Of a stretch of DNA of 64,000 nucleotides, positions 1-11,727 are shown piece by piece. The notes below the pieces were generated by a model that saw only the letters and a list, made by a program, of their open reading frames with translations, had not been told where the DNA came from and did no database searches. How positions within the stretch are numbered: position 1 is the first letter of the stretch; each line of letters begins with the position of its first letter. This DNA is from Mortierella sp. BCC40632 (Eukaryota; Mortierellomycota; Mortierellomycetes; Mortierellales; Mortierellaceae), in contig WAEK01000019.1 of the NCBI GenBank assembly GCA_011634665.1, positions 1 through 64,000 of the forward strand. Direction: 5' to 3'. Made by a program: the position numbers and the translations under genes.

Positions 1-813
1 GAATCCTCAGAAAGGGGTTAGAAGACGACGTAGTCGGGGATGCCGGATCAAATTTGGAGGGATGACAGGCTCTGTTCCTGAGCCAACTCGTAGAAGGAAC
101 TCACTGAACTCTCTCGATTGTTCACTCGTATTATTGATGAGCCTCATATTTTCCGTCAGTCGTAATGTCTCAACAAATGGCCAGATTGTCATGCAGTTCT
201 TTTAAGCAGGCGCCCACTATTTGGGATTCGGATCCATTTTGTATAACTGGAAGTATCTGGCGAAAGTCCCGCCAAATACAACTGTTTTTGCCTCCAAAGG
301 GTGTTTGGTAGTTTTTGGTAATATCCCTGTATAATCGGTCAACTGTCTCAAAGACATGTCGATGTTGCATCGAGCATTCGTCCCAGAGTAATAAAGATGA
401 ATCTTTTGATCAGAGCCATTGGGTGTTGTAAATGAATTGAACAGGTGGAAGTCGAATCCAATTCAATAGGGACCTTAAAAAGTGGAGTGAGCAGTTTGGC
501 CAATCAAGATTTGTGCCGCAATCCCCGAAGATGCTACAGCTATGACATCGCCTTGAAGGATCTCTTTGACGTAGGATATTAGCGTATTGAATAAGAACGA
601 CTTTCCTGTTCCTGCTGGTCCATCGACAAAGAATAGTTTTCTTTCTGATTGATTTTGAATGGAGGCCAGAACAGAGTCAAAGGCTGGTCGTTGTCCGCTA
701 TTGAGTTTCCCTACATCGTTCAAGATAGTTTGGCGCTGTGTTTCTTTCAGTAAACTTGCTTGAGGTTCCTCTTGCTCCTGAGTGTTTTCAGGAGGCCGGA
801 ATGAGGGATCCAA
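1..813 (-). pseudogene. Helitron PIF1-type helicase portion, broken and truncated
   Basis: The segment at 813-475 contains the Walker A motif GPAGTGKS preceded by NSGQRPAFDSVL, the classical start of a PIF1/Helitron helicase. After a gap, 370-170 carries a Walker-B/motif III-like stretch (FGGKNSCIWRDFRQILPVI) and 192-7 carries LTENMRL plus the 'WPFVETLRLTENMR' context of motif IV. The pieces lie in different frames and the C-terminal motifs V and VI lie beyond the window. Relaxed selection after transposition is the likely reason. Confidence 0.85.
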
Positions 814-1101
814 TCTGCTAAAGAGCGTCGAGTAGTTTTCGTAAGCTATCGCCTAGCTGTTGGAGCAAGCCATCAATGTCAGCAAGTGCCACTTGTTGTG
901 CACTTTGTTGGTAGTTGTCATCGGCAATGTTCAAAAGTGTCGCTCGTGATCTTCAGATAAATCGTGACTGAATAAATCCCACAGTTCTAAAAAGGATCAC
1001 TTGGAGAACAATCATGCAAAATTTGTGCGAAGAGAAGTCGTAGTTGTGATGGCATACCCCAATTGGTGCATTCTTCTAAGCAACGTCTCCAATCGGCGTC
1101 A

Positions 1102-3660
1102 TCAATGAGAAGACCTCTCGCCTTTGCTGCTTCCTGAAAAAGAGTTGAATACTTGTCCATCGAAAATTTTTAAATCTTCATATCCTTTGGCGCCTTTGAC
1201 ATGTAGGAGGAGGAGACGCAAGTAGTAACGTTCTTTCTCTTTTGGTTGGACAAAAGAACATTCGCCCAATGACTGGAGTATTGGCATGTCGAGACCGTTT
1301 TTCCCAATGGCGAGATCCATTGTTAGATACCAATTTGTAGTGGCTAGGTATTTCCGGGTAGATGTATTGCGCTGCCTGTGTGTCTCCTTCATTGAGCTGG
1401 AACCATGCCATCAATGCGCTTGTTCGGTTGAAAGCCAAGACTTGTTCAAGTATAGCAGTATATCAAAATGTTATTCTTTGCTCCTCTTCTAGGTGGACAG
1501 GTAGACGGATGATTGATGGAGATCGTCCATGCATTGGAAACTCCATTAGCCTCCAGTAAGCCTCATGTGCGGAAAGGTATCGAGAATCCAAGTAGTCTTT
1601 TATCTCATTGACAGTCTCTTGAGCTGGGTCATCGTGATGAGAGTTGAGCTGCTGATTGCTATCACTTCTAGAGTGCTGATCCTGCTGTCGTTCCTGTTGC
1701 TGTATTGACATTTCGACATTTTTTGTCTTCACCTTTGTATAAATACTTGTAAACGTACTTCACAGATCCAAATGAGGTGCAAATCTCGATGTTGATATGG
1801 GCGTCGTATTTTGTGCAAAGGTAAAGGTTATGGGGAACGATCCACTGGTTGTCAATGAGATAAGGTGTGCGGCCTCTTTTTGTCATTGATTCTTGCATCC
1901 CTTGACGCCGTTTGTAGATCGGGTAGCCATCCTCTCTTGTAAACGTCTCAGCTGAGAAGGACTTGGGGAAATCCTTTTATACATTGACCATTGACCATGC
2001 ATGGTGCGTTTGGATTGTGTTCACCGCAAGGTCCATGTACCATGTGTCGTAAAAACGGTGTCCCTCGCCTTGGGTGCCGTCAGATTGTCAGGAATCTCAG
2101 CGGAAACAATAATATCTATTTGTTCCGCTGAGTGAGGTTTGTCGTCAGGGGTGTAAAATAAATAACATATGACAATGGGGCAGCCCACGTTTCTGGAACT
2201 CGATAACCCACACATGAGCAAGGACTTTTCCAAATATTTCCTTATGGATGATATCGTCCTGTAGCTGTTGTAGCTTCATCTTGAATACGCGGTTCACCAG
2301 ATCAGGCCGATCACTTGATGTTTGACCACTATAGAGTTGTTTCTTGATTTCTTTCCAGCTTGGGTTGCATGTAAAAGGTGATAAAGAGATCAGGCTTTCC
2401 ATATTTGTGGACAATTGCCATCGCATCTTGGAACTGTTGTTGCATATGTCTTGGACCCCCTTGAAAAGAAGATGGAAGAATAACTCGTTTCCCAACACTT
2501 GAAGCCATAGTTGGGGACGGTATATCTGATTGAAGAGCATCTTGTAATCCTTTATAAATGTCAGCGCGAAGCTGACTTTGGTGGGTCGCGAGATAATGCA
2601 ACTTGTCCGATTCCACTTTGGCATATTGATCGACTATAAATTGAAGGGTCAATCGTCCGCATGTCCAGAGGTAAGAGCGTTGTTCTGTGCTGCTAGAAGG
2701 TCGGATCTGGAGTTGATATGCGTAGTACTCTCTTGGAGAGACCCACTTCCGTTTTGAGTTTGATTGAATTCCATGTAAAGGGTAATAGTCAAAAGTCCAT
2801 CCGTGCTCGCCGTTCGGGTTCAAGAGAATATAATGTAACGGGTCATAGAGGCTTGACGTCTCTGGAATTCGCTGAAGCTCATGATTTCTCCCTTGAACAA
2901 TAACATCGCGGAACTGGTGTGTTGGTTGTTCATTGGGCATTAGGATAGCCATTTCACTTGCAGAGGGGCAAGTCATACTGCTTGTTGTGGGCTTTCGATC
3001 GTAAGACAATCTTGTACGTGTTATCGCCTGAAGTAGGACAACTTTGCTCTCGTTCTCTAGCCGTTAGAAAGATCTTGACGAATGGATTATTTTTCAAGAT
3101 TTCATCCTGTAAAAAGAAAGGAGCAGGTCTTCATCGAGAGTGTTATTGAACAGCTCGTTCCTTCTTGATGCTTGCTCTTCGGCACTGTAAAAGAATATTT
3201 GACTGAAGGATGCCCTCTCGTTGGCTGGAGGAAGTAAAGATCCCATGCTGTGCGAAACAGTTCCTTGTATCTTGAAGGTGTAAGGTCCAGCGGTATTGTA
3301 GACTGAATGATCCATTTTGGCACCCAATGAAGTAAAAGACAATGCAGAGTTGTATTCACGAATGCGTTTCAAAAGTCTCGATTCGTTGTAGTAAGATGGA
3401 GAAGTTCTGGACTGTGTTTGGGTGGTTCAAGTCGTATTTTACCCTCTCGACAACAAAGGGACTGTGGCTCCTGACTCCATCGGAATGCATGGCAGTGTGG
3501 GCAGGTTTTTATATATTACAGGGTCGATATAGTGTCTATTGTCCACAATGTCTTTACCGCAAACTAAATTTTGCGTGAAAGGCTGCCTTGCGATGAATCT
3601 TATTTTTTTTTTTGCTTCTGTTGTAGTTACTGCCACTGGTAGGTTGGTATTCGCTTTCAT
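1102..3660 (-). pseudogene. Helitron Rep (HUH) and linker portion, frameshifted
   Basis: Reading leftward, a CPHC...E...CC..GK Cys cluster (about 3530-3430) is followed by the YNSALSFTSLG block (about 3350), then the 'YDPLHYILLNPNGEHGW' block of the Helitron-like N domain (about 2840). The HUH motif appears as KRGLPHCHML (about 2180). The active-site tyrosine region reads VKYVYKYLYKG (about 1760). The linker contains RYLSAHEAYWRL, then WEKR and ERYYLRLLL (about 1590-1200), all typical of Helitron proteins between Rep and helicase. Frames change at least five times, so no intact protein is possible. Confidence 0.85.
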
Positions 3661-3862
3661 TATCGGATTCTGTCGAATAGTTGCTTGCGATATCCCTGGG
3701 TGTCTCTACTTCGGCATCTTCACGATGGGATGATACTTGCACTGGTTGAGTCGATTCAGATGAATCCGTAGCAGGCATTTTCCCTTTGTCAAGGATCGAC
3801 AGTCTCTTGCGATTTGTTAAAACAGGACTACATGCTCCTAGACAGTCGTGTCTGAAGCACAC

Positions 3863-4527
3863 TGAACAGCTACCTCTGCGGGAATGATAATGTTGATTAG
3901 ACTCTATTTCTTCTTCATGAATAAGCGGATTATAAAAAAGATAGAAAAAGGATACCTATTAAGACGGTGACTTGAAGTAACGACTGACGGACCCTGCTCG
4001 CCTGAATTACATCTCTTTCTCTTTTTCTGAGCTACAAACGACTTTTTCTCCTTTGGATACATTGGCTCACATCCTCCTAGGCATTGAGTGTTTCTACAGA
4101 TGCTACAATGTAGCCTTTTTTTTTTTTTTTTAATTTTTTGGTTAGCTTATTGTGTTAAAGCAATACGCTGTCAGAAAGCAGAAGAAGGTGCTTGTATTAC
4201 TGTTCCGAAGGTGGGATTTTAGTTGCTCGGCTGCGCAAAGGGGTAGCGACTTGGTCCTTTCATTTTTTTTTTTTCTTGTAGATTGAAGTGAGAGTGAGGA
4301 CTCTTGCAACTCTTGAGGCAAGGTTGAAATATATTATGGTATGGCAAGTGTAATACAATGAGCATCCCTGGACCATATACACCTAATACCAGAATCACGC
4401 AGAATGAGCCGACGTCATGCAAAAAATGCGACGGTTTAGAAAAAGAATAAAAACTCCCAGCTCCTCTAACCACTTCCTTCTCATCTCTTTTCACCGCTCC
4501 CTTCATCGACCTCTCAAAAGAATAAAC

Positions 4528-4574
<47 letters not shown>

Positions 4575-4581
4575 TTCTCTC

Positions 4582-4626
<45 letters not shown>

Positions 4627-5043
4627 GTCCCTCTCTTTTTCTCCTCTCTTTCTCTTTTCTCTACTTCTCTGTCTCTCTCTCAGTCTCTCTTTTTCTTTCT
4701 TCCGCTCTCTCTTTTTACCACTCTTTCTCTTTTCTCTCTCTTTCTCTCTCTCTTTCAGTTTCACAACAACTGTGTTGTTCATGGCTGGCAACCAAATAAC
4801 AATCCGCCATACTATTCAGTAAAAGAAGGTGTCTATGTTGAAGAAAGGTCGTGGATGTTTGCTGCATCAGAATGAGGACGCTGCAGAATGGAGGGACGCA
4901 ACATGAGATGAGAACGCAGCAGATAGAGGGCAGATGAGGGCGCAACAAATGAGGACGTAACAGATGAGGGACTTAGCAGACGAAAAGACTACCGCCAGTG
5001 CCTTCATCATATTCGTTTCTTCTGGTTCCATGGCTTCACTTTA

Positions 5044-5131
<88 letters not shown>

Positions 5132-5216
5132 CTTTTTTTTTTTTTTTTTTTTTTTTTTTCTTTCGCGCGCGTCCCCTCTCTTTTTCCCCCTCTCACTCTT
5201 TCTTTCACTACCTTTC

Positions 5217-5255
<39 letters not shown>

Positions 5256-5392
5256 CTCTCTCTCTATCGTAGCATTCCTTTTATTCTCATTCTAACTTTC
5301 AGAAGGGACGTGGAGGAGCGAGAGCAATAAGGTCGAGTGTAATGGGGATATTAAGTCGGAACAAGCACACTATAGACTATAGATTTATCTCT

Positions 5393-5427
<35 letters not shown>

Positions 5428-5429
5428 CT
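3863..5429. repeat. Low-complexity stretch: (CT)n, (CTTT)n and T tracts
   Basis: No supportable gene lies here. The stretch holds a pyrimidine microsatellite at about 4531-4760 (mostly CT), a second (CT)n block at 5046-5127 followed by a T tract to about 5159, a (CTTT)n block at about 5217-5256 and a T tract at 5394-5427. Long apparent reading frames such as Ser/Leu repeats or Arg/Glu repeats are translations of the microsatellites. Confidence 0.9.
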
Positions 5430-6119
5430 TTAATATTTCCCTTCATCGTTATAAGGATTGTCGCTGAGTCTGTTATAGAGTTCCTCCTCATATTCTTGGT
5501 CATATTCAAATTCCTCGCGCAAAGTATCCTCGTCAAGTTGGGAGTCTACTCCAAAGTAGCGCTCTCTCATTCGACACTCCCTACACCATTTTTTCTTTTT
5601 GCAGGTGCATAGAGATGTGTCGGAAAGGCAGTGGATGCATGTTGTTCCTGAGAAGCAAAAGACATCGATATACTGAAGCGTCTTCAGGTATTTCAAAACC
5701 GATCAGGTCCTCGTGGTTGACAAAGGGGATATCTTTGTACCCAAATGGTTCCAACCATCTGGATAGGTCTTTGAATTGAAGAATAAATGGGTATATTTGG
5801 CTGTCTGAGCTTATTATCACCCTTTTTTTTCATCGCAGGTTGATAGAGTGATGGAGCGAATCCTTTCAAGCCTTGATTGTCGGATGTTATTGTCTGCTGA
5901 TCTGGGGTCCGGAGGAGGAGGGGACTCTAAGTCTGAGAAAAGGGGGACAATACTGACGTTGACCACTTCGAAAAGTTGCAGCTTCCTTTCTATTTCTGTT
6001 GGATCTAGAAGGATAGGTAGGTCATTGCAGCTGGCGCAGCGTGGATTATCTTGGCTGTAGTGATTTTCCTCAAGGCATCCTTCGCAGATCAAACCATAGC
6101 TGGAACCAAGGTAAAACAA
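5430..6119 (-). CDS. Small Cys-rich protein of unknown function (exons approximate)
   Basis: I do not recognise this gene. A minus-strand start at 6119 opens a Cys-pair segment (CEGC ... CASC), then the LLDPTEIERKLQLFEVV helix-like block and a PPPP linker. Coding texture continues at 5820-5581 (FKDLSRWLEPFGYKDIPF) and at 5696-5430, where a second Cys cluster (CIHC, CTC, CREC) is followed by an acidic tail. The segments are in different frames, so short introns or frame breaks are needed near 5830 and 5690. The Cys pairs suggest zinc binding. A second copy of the CNxxPxLLDPT region lies at 46.1 kb, which shows the sequence was real coding DNA that duplicated. Function unknown. Confidence 0.5.
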
Positions 6120-7928
6120 AATGAGAGGGCATATCTTTGAGGTGAGGAGGAGAGAGAGCTTGATAGGATGATAGGGAAGAGAAGAGAAGGCAAGGGCCGT
6201 GTGAAAAAGAGCACGCTCCGTCTCATATCCTCCTTTTATCCTCCTTCGCCTTGAGTGGCATGAAGCGATGAAGGGGAGAAGGTGGTGGAAAAAAAAGGTG
6301 AAGTGGTGGACACAGAGAGTGTTAGTACAATAGGAGAGATTAGGCGTTACAGCGTGTTGTTTAATCGCCGTGTTTTTTTTCTTTTCACTCTCTTCTGTGT
6401 TTGAGTGTGAAGGTGTGTAAAATTGACATAGTCCTTTTGGTTGGCACTAATGCAATCTCTTAGTTTGGTTGTTCGTTTTGTTTGTTTGTTTGTTTGTTTG
6501 TTTGTTTGTTTGTTTGTTTGTTTGTTTTTTTTTTTTTTACTTGAATGCAACCTCTTAGTGTCTCCTGCTCCGCGTCTATCTCTCCCTCTCTTGGCAGCTC
6601 CTCCATCTCTATATCTCTCATATTCGCTTTGTGGTGTAGTTTCATTTTATCGCTATGAATATATGCGAAAGAGAAGCTGGAGAAAAAGGAGGTCGACTAT
6701 TAAAAGGCCTAACCGGAGAGAGGTTAGGCGGTACAGGTGTATCTCTCTGACAGTATGTGGTGTATTCTCCTTCTCCTTCTCCTTGTTCGTGCCGAATACT
6801 ACTTCTTTTTTGTTCTATTAGGCAGGTCTATCCCGATCATTATGCCTCCTATAATTTCTCTACAGTTGCTACTCCATTGAAATAGAAGAGAGTGAGGGGT
6901 GACAGTGTAGAAAGGCTTGATGAGTTGACAGAAGGGAAAGATAAGGAGAAGGGATGGTGGTGCCACCCGCTCATTCCTTTTCAGTTCGGCTTTTTTTTTT
7001 TTTTTTTTCTTTCTTTCTTCCGTGATCTCTTTTTCTCCTTCTTTTCCCAACCACATTCAGTGGTTACTCTTCTTTACAACAATCAAAAGAACCTTTTTGT
7101 GATAAAAAAATATTTTATTTGAAGCTGTCAGTAAAAATAGCGCAATTGCAGCGTGTTTTTGATGAACATGGTCTGTTCAAACAAAGTTGACAATGAGCCA
7201 TCTCTGCAATTAGCTGTTTTTCAAGTAGCTCAAGACTTGATATTATATCTTCCCACTCGTCCTTTGTGAATTCCTCGTGTGGGAAGGGCGGAGGCTCCGA
7301 GGTGGGCTTGTGGTAGAGCGGTATTTCGACCGCTATTACTTTTTTTCACGTCTTTGCTTCTTGGCCACGGTAAAGTTCGATGAGGAATGAGGCCGAGCTG
7401 AAGGCTTTTTCGCCACTGACGGTGACAATGGCGATATGATGTCAGTCGTTTCATTAGATGAAAATGAGAAGAGAAGGGATGGAAAAGTGTGAGAATATCT
7501 CATCAGAGATTGTAGTTTTTTTATAACCTCACATTTAATTGGGTTTTACTCGAGATGTTTGATTCATCTCATAGTCAAACTGGGGCAATTATTGCAAAAA
7601 GACACAGGGCAAATCGTGTTGCTTCGTACTGAAGTTGTTAATATCTCTGTGTAAATGTGCTATGTGCGTGGGAAGACGAAAAAAAAAAAAAGTGTTGCGT
7701 GGGGAAAAAAAAAAGGAGAGAAAGGTGTCTGTATGATAGGGATGTAATATCACTTTTACCCCTACTCTATCCAGGTTGGGCTCTATCTTGAAGAAGACCA
7801 TGGAGCCATTAGTTACTGCTGAATCTGTCGTACACAGGAATGTAGATTCTTCACAGAGATACTTCCGAGTATGAGTTGGTTTGCAGATCAGTGAGCTTGT
7901 GTATGGATACTCCAATGATTAAGGTGGA

Positions 7929-7959
<31 letters not shown>

Positions 7960-8450
7960 CCTATTCCTTTCGCTTTTTTGAAGTAGTGTATGGAGACCAA
8001 TGTTCTCTAATCCTTGGCTCAGAAGGAGCCCCAGTAGGCTGGTTCTTATTTTAGGTAGGGATGGCACACTTTATTGAAGTGGTAATAGGGTAGTCTCCGT
8101 AATCCATAATGCTATCAACATTAGGCTTTTATGTTTCTTTTCAAACAACAATAGCTAATTCAATGGTTCACGGGAGGAAGACATTGTATTCATGTGAAAG
8201 GCAGCTTTGAATTGAAGAGAGAGATGGAGAGAGAGATTGAATGAATGTGTTCGTGTGTGAGAGAGAGGGAAAGAGTGTGGGAATTGACCATTTTATGTTG
8301 ATGACTGAAAGTCAGCAGTATCAAAAGCTCCCACGCTCTCTACGCAGATGCCATCAAACCCACTGCAGCTACAACCTCTTTCATGGAGCTGCTCCCAGTC
8401 TCTCTGTTGCAACAACTCCACTCAATTGCTCTGACCACCTTTCGCCTTAT
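6120..8450. other. Intergenic, no supportable gene
   Basis: Only short low-complexity frames are present. The stretch contains the (GTTT)n microsatellite listed separately, T tracts near 6992-7009 and 7932-7959, and A-rich tracts near 7680-7715. No conserved domain, RNA gene or transposon end was recognised. Confidence 0.6.
6475..6538. repeat. (GTTT)n microsatellite ending in a T tract
   Basis: About thirteen GTTT units run from 6475 to 6526 and pass into a pure T tract to 6538. The apparent Cys-Leu-Phe-Val and Lys-Gln-Thr-Asn peptide repeats on the two strands are translations of this microsatellite. Confidence 0.95.
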
Positions 8451-8940
8451 AGCTGCAACTGCTACATACATCTCTACAAAAAAAAAAAAGAACATACCTT
8501 CCCACGACTGAATCTTTGAGGAGCCTTATGCATGCCCTTCCTGCAAAAAAAAAATAGAAACAAAAGAAAGCCAACTTATTATCGAGGTCAGCGGTGAGCA
8601 GTGAGCACACCCAAAGAAGACGTTAAGCTGCAACTGCTACATACATCTCTACCAAAAAAAAAACCTTCCCACGACTGTACCTTTGAGGGGCCATATGCAT
8701 GCGCTTCCTGCAATAAAATAGAAGCAAAAAGAAAGCCAACTTATCGAGGTCATGGTGAGCAGTGAGCACACCAAAAGAAGACGTTAAGCTGCAACTGCTA
8801 CATACATCTCTAAAAAAAAAAAACCTTCCCACGACTGTACCTTTGAGGGGCCATATGCATGCGCTTCCTGCAATAAAATAGAAGCAAAAGAAAACAAACT
8901 TATCGAGGTCAGTGGTAAGCACACGCAAAGGAAGACGTTG
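8451..8940. repeat. Three-unit tandem repeat, about 155-175 bp per unit
   Basis: Each unit starts with AGCTGCAACTGCTACATACA and runs through an A tract, CCTTCCCACGACTG, ATGCATGC, CTTCCTGCAA, CCAACTTAT, CGAGGTCA and GTGAGCAC to AAGAAGACGTT. Units start at 8451, 8626 and 8787. Units 2 and 3 are closer to each other than to unit 1, which differs around 8480-8550. Length differences lie mainly in the A tracts. No reading frame is conserved across units. Confidence 0.9.
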
Positions 8941-10678
8941 AAATGAACTACGGTCAAAATGGTTCAGTTGATAATGAAATGGAGACCATACACCTCTTGG
9001 GTCTCCTAGATGCCTCTCTCTCTCATATGCACTTGCCTTATTTCTGTTATCAATGCGCAGGAAGAATAGCTGGTGCTTTTTCTATTTCTTGAATAAAAGA
9101 AAACAAAAAAAAAAAAAAGCTTTGGCTCAAGACAGTGAACGCATGAGGATAAAAAAAGTAGAGACGAAAGGAAACACAGAGAGACAAACATCGTGTACAG
9201 TAGGTTCTTACGGGTATGGTTGCTGGCGACTACGGGAAAAGGAAAAGTAATTAGGGCCCTTTGCTGAAACGATGGATGGCGAAACAATGCTGGAATGTAT
9301 TTGGCTAAGGTGAATAAGGATGGCGAGGGACGGCTGTGGGAATGAGGGTAGGTTGTTGTTGAGAGGAGGAGGAGGAGGGAAGCAGGAGAGGATAAGAAAA
9401 GAGGAGGAGGGGCAGTTTAGAGCTGGAGGATGGAAAGAAAGAAAGAAAGGTGGAGTGTGTTCAAGGAAGGAAAAGAGTGCTATAAAAAAAAAAAAGTGGG
9501 GCATACCTCACATGGTGTACCATGACCTGTCACAGAATACAGTGCATTCTGTGCTCAGCCAGAAGACTGCTCGTGGGAAGATTTCTGACGCACATGGACT
9601 GGAGTTTCCTCATTTAGACAGATCCTCTCGACCTTTTGTGCTTTTTTTGCAAGGCTATGATGGCATGCGATGCATGGCCCTCTTTTGCTGAGGAGCAAGA
9701 ACATAATCTATAGAATGAGATAAGCTGGTCTTTTCTCAAGAAACGATGCCAGCGTACATGAGTCCAGGGCAAGGGAGAGGTGAGCCTTGCTTATGGTTCT
9801 TTAGTAGGTTTCTGAGCAATCAGATTAGAGATGTTTGAGAGGACCCGACTACTCGGTGAAGGAACTCTTTGTAAGTCTGTGATACCTTCTTTGGGATGTT
9901 CAATAAATGATAAAAAAAAAAAAAGTCTACACATCTACGCCCTATGCAATAAGGATAGGATTCTATTTTCGAGTTTTTTCTCGAGGGTTCATGAATGAAA
10001 AACGACCTTTTAATGGATGAAAGTGATTCATTTTCAAAGGAGCATTTGGTCATTCACTTTGATGAGGACATGGGGTCGATTCAGAAGGGGCATCTTAAGA
10101 GATTTTCCTTATTTGGGCATCGATACCTTTTTAGGCTGTGTCAGTTACGTGCGTCATTATATAGACAAGTAGAGTGCCCGCGGCTTCGCCACGGGCACTC
10201 GACTCTCGCCTTGGTAGTCTTTCCTTCTTTCCTTCTTTCAAAGCTTTTTTTTTTTTTTTTTTTTATTTTTTTTTTTTAGCTGCAAGAGTGATGTGAATGA
10301 GCTTACCGTGAGGAAACGCCTCGATAGGGATGACCGTGGTAGTCAAAGGCGAAGAGCAAAGGGAAAGTGTGAGTCGGTGAGAAAAAGACATGCCTGGACA
10401 CTTAGTCTCAGGGACGCTGAGTATTTACTCTGTTTCCTGTCCCACAGGAGGCTATATCTAATGTAGCTGCTGTGATGTGCACGTGCCCAGGGCCCTGCTC
10501 CTCTGATATGGGTCTCCCACCATAGATCCCAAGTCGAACTGCAAGATTAAATGAAGCAGACAGTGGGTGACTGGGTGTACTTTACTAATGCTCCACCGAA
10601 TCCTTGCCCCTATCCTCTCTATCTCCTAGACACACGCTCAAGCTCTCTCTCTCTCTCTCTAGTGTTTCTCAAAATTAA
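8941..10678. other. Intergenic, no supportable gene
   Basis: Frames here are short and compositionally biased (for example the Pro/Phe/Ser-rich minus frame at 9208-9504). A purine-rich stretch lies at 9360-9480, T tracts at about 10244-10277, and a strong hairpin at 10172-10200 is listed separately. Confidence 0.55.
10172..10200. other. Perfect 9-bp hairpin GAGTGCCCG / CGGGCACTC
   Basis: GAGTGCCCG at 10172-10180 pairs with CGGGCACTC at 10192-10200 around an 11-nt GC-rich loop. Hairpins of similar style occur inside the LTRs of families C and G in this window, so it may be a relic of an LTR. It could also act as a terminator-like or RNA structure; no neighbouring gene helps decide. Confidence 0.5.
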
Positions 10679-11340
10679 CCGAGCGAGTCGGGCCAGCTCG
10701 GGCTGGCTCGAGTTTTTCGAGCTTTTTCGAGCCAGGCTGACCTCACGGCTCGACTCGAGATGTCGGTTAAAACTCGAGCCAAATTTATTCTGGCTCGGCT
10801 CGACAAGGTATTGTTCGGTTAAATTTTAACTCAGATCGAGTTGGTTCGAGTTGGCTCGCATGGCTCGAGTTGGCTCGAATTAATTCGAGTTGGCTCGCAT
10901 GACTCGAGTTGGCTCGCATCAACTCGGGCTGGCTCGCATGGCTCGAGCTGACTCGCATGGCTCGAGCTGGCTCGCATCAACTCGGGCTGGCTCGCATGGC
11001 TCGAGCTGGCTCGCATGACTCGAGTTGGCTCGCATCAACTCGGGCTGGCTCGCATGGCTCGAGCTGACTCGCATCAACTCGGGCTGGCTCGCATCAACTC
11101 GGGCTGGCTCGCATCAACTCGGGCTGGCTCGAATTAGTGTTTCTCAAAAAAAGCCCGAGCCAAAAAAGCTAGTCCCACACAATGTAAAATTTCTCGGTGA
11201 AAGCTCACCCGACTCGGCTCGAAAATTTACATTGTGTGGGACTGGCTTTTTTGGCTCGGGCTTTTTTTGAGAAACACTAGCTCGAATTAATTCGAGTTGG
11301 CTCGCATGGCTCGAGCTGGCTCACATCAACTCGGGCTAGC
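10679..11340. repeat. GCTCG-rich minisatellite
   Basis: Short units built on GGCTCGCATCAACTCGGGCT and GGCTCGCATGGCTCGAGCT repeat irregularly over about 650 bp, in a 15-30 bp higher-order pattern. The array is interrupted at 11137-11277 by a MITE. Translated frames give Ala-Ser-Ser-His or Ser-Gln-Leu-Glu type repeats and are not genes. A TAGTGTTTCTCAAAA sequence at 10659, matching the MITE end, sits at the left border, which hints that the array itself expanded inside an older relative of the MITE. Confidence 0.85.
11137..11277. mobile_element. Near-palindromic MITE with TA target duplication
   Basis: The 141-bp unit begins GTGTTTCTCAAAAAAAGCCC and ends with its reverse complement. The two arms match for about 50 bp with one mismatch (GCTAG versus GCCAG), leaving only about 30 bp of unpaired centre. 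TA dinucleotides flank both ends (11135-11136 and 11278-11279), the signature of Tc1/mariner-mobilised MITEs. No coding capacity. The arms do not match the Tc1-a or Tc1-b ends in this window, so the mobilising transposase is elsewhere. Confidence 0.88.
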
Positions 11341-11551
11341 TTGCATGGTTTGATCTTAAAAGAGAAAAATCTGAGGGCATTCCAAAGATCAGGCGATGTC
11401 AGACTATCTCATCAATATACACCAGCGAATAGGCAAGGCTTGACAGCTTGAGGAAGAGAGTTCTCAGAATCTGGCCTCCCCCAAGAACTTCGTAAGGCAG
11501 CAGCCCAAGTGAAGTGGTTCCTGTGCAAGAGAAACCCCAGGAAAGCAGCCA

Positions 11552-11727
11552 ACTTTTTTTTTTTTTTTTTTTTCTCTCTCTCTGTCTCTCTCTCTCTCTT
11601 TGGCGCGCGTTCCTTTGTATCTCTCCGTCTCTCTCTCTCCGTCTATCTATCTCTCACGCGCGAGCACGCCCGTTCAACTCTCCCCCCACCCTCTCTGTCT
11701 CCTCTCTCTCTCTCTCTCTCTCTCTCT
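11552..11727. repeat. T tract and (CT)n microsatellite
   Basis: A T tract at about 11552-11571 leads into interrupted CT repeats to 11727. Overlapping Ser/Leu frames on the plus strand are artefacts. From 11728 to the left LTR of element A at 12046 I see no gene. Confidence 0.9.

Larger units (their letters stand above)
1..3862 (-). mobile_element. Helitron (RepHel) remnant, incomplete at left edge
   Basis: A minus-strand Helitron coding region can be followed in order: N-terminal Cys/His segment, Helitron-like N domain, HUH Rep motif, Tyr motif, linker and PIF1-type helicase. The reading frame is broken many times, so this is a relic, and the helicase 3' part runs off the window start. No CTRR hairpin end or 5' TC end can be placed. 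The 5' boundary near 3862 is only the upstream limit of coding similarity. Helitrons replicate by rolling circle using the Rep nuclease and the helicase. Confidence 0.85.

Noticed and set aside
4417..5330. Long frames rich in Ser-Leu, Arg-Glu or Phe
   Set aside because: They are translations of (CT)n, (CTTT)n and T tracts with no non-repetitive coding signal.
7295..7390. tRNA-like A box (TGGTAGAGCGG) with a weak TTCGAT downstream
   Set aside because: No acceptor-stem pairing, no good T arm and too long a gap; only an isolated 5-bp hairpin remains.
7230..8519. Several 60-110 residue frames on both strands
   Set aside because: Short, overlapping T or A tracts, no homology recognised and no initiation or splice context.
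9208..9504. 98-residue minus-strand frame rich in Pro, Phe and Ser
   Set aside because: Compositional product of purine-rich DNA on the other strand; no domain, signal or neighbour support.
10831..11270. Minisatellite considered as a CRISPR array or a repeat protein
   Set aside because: Unit length is irregular, there are no unique spacers, and the context is eukaryotic; peptide repeats follow the DNA repeat in several frames.
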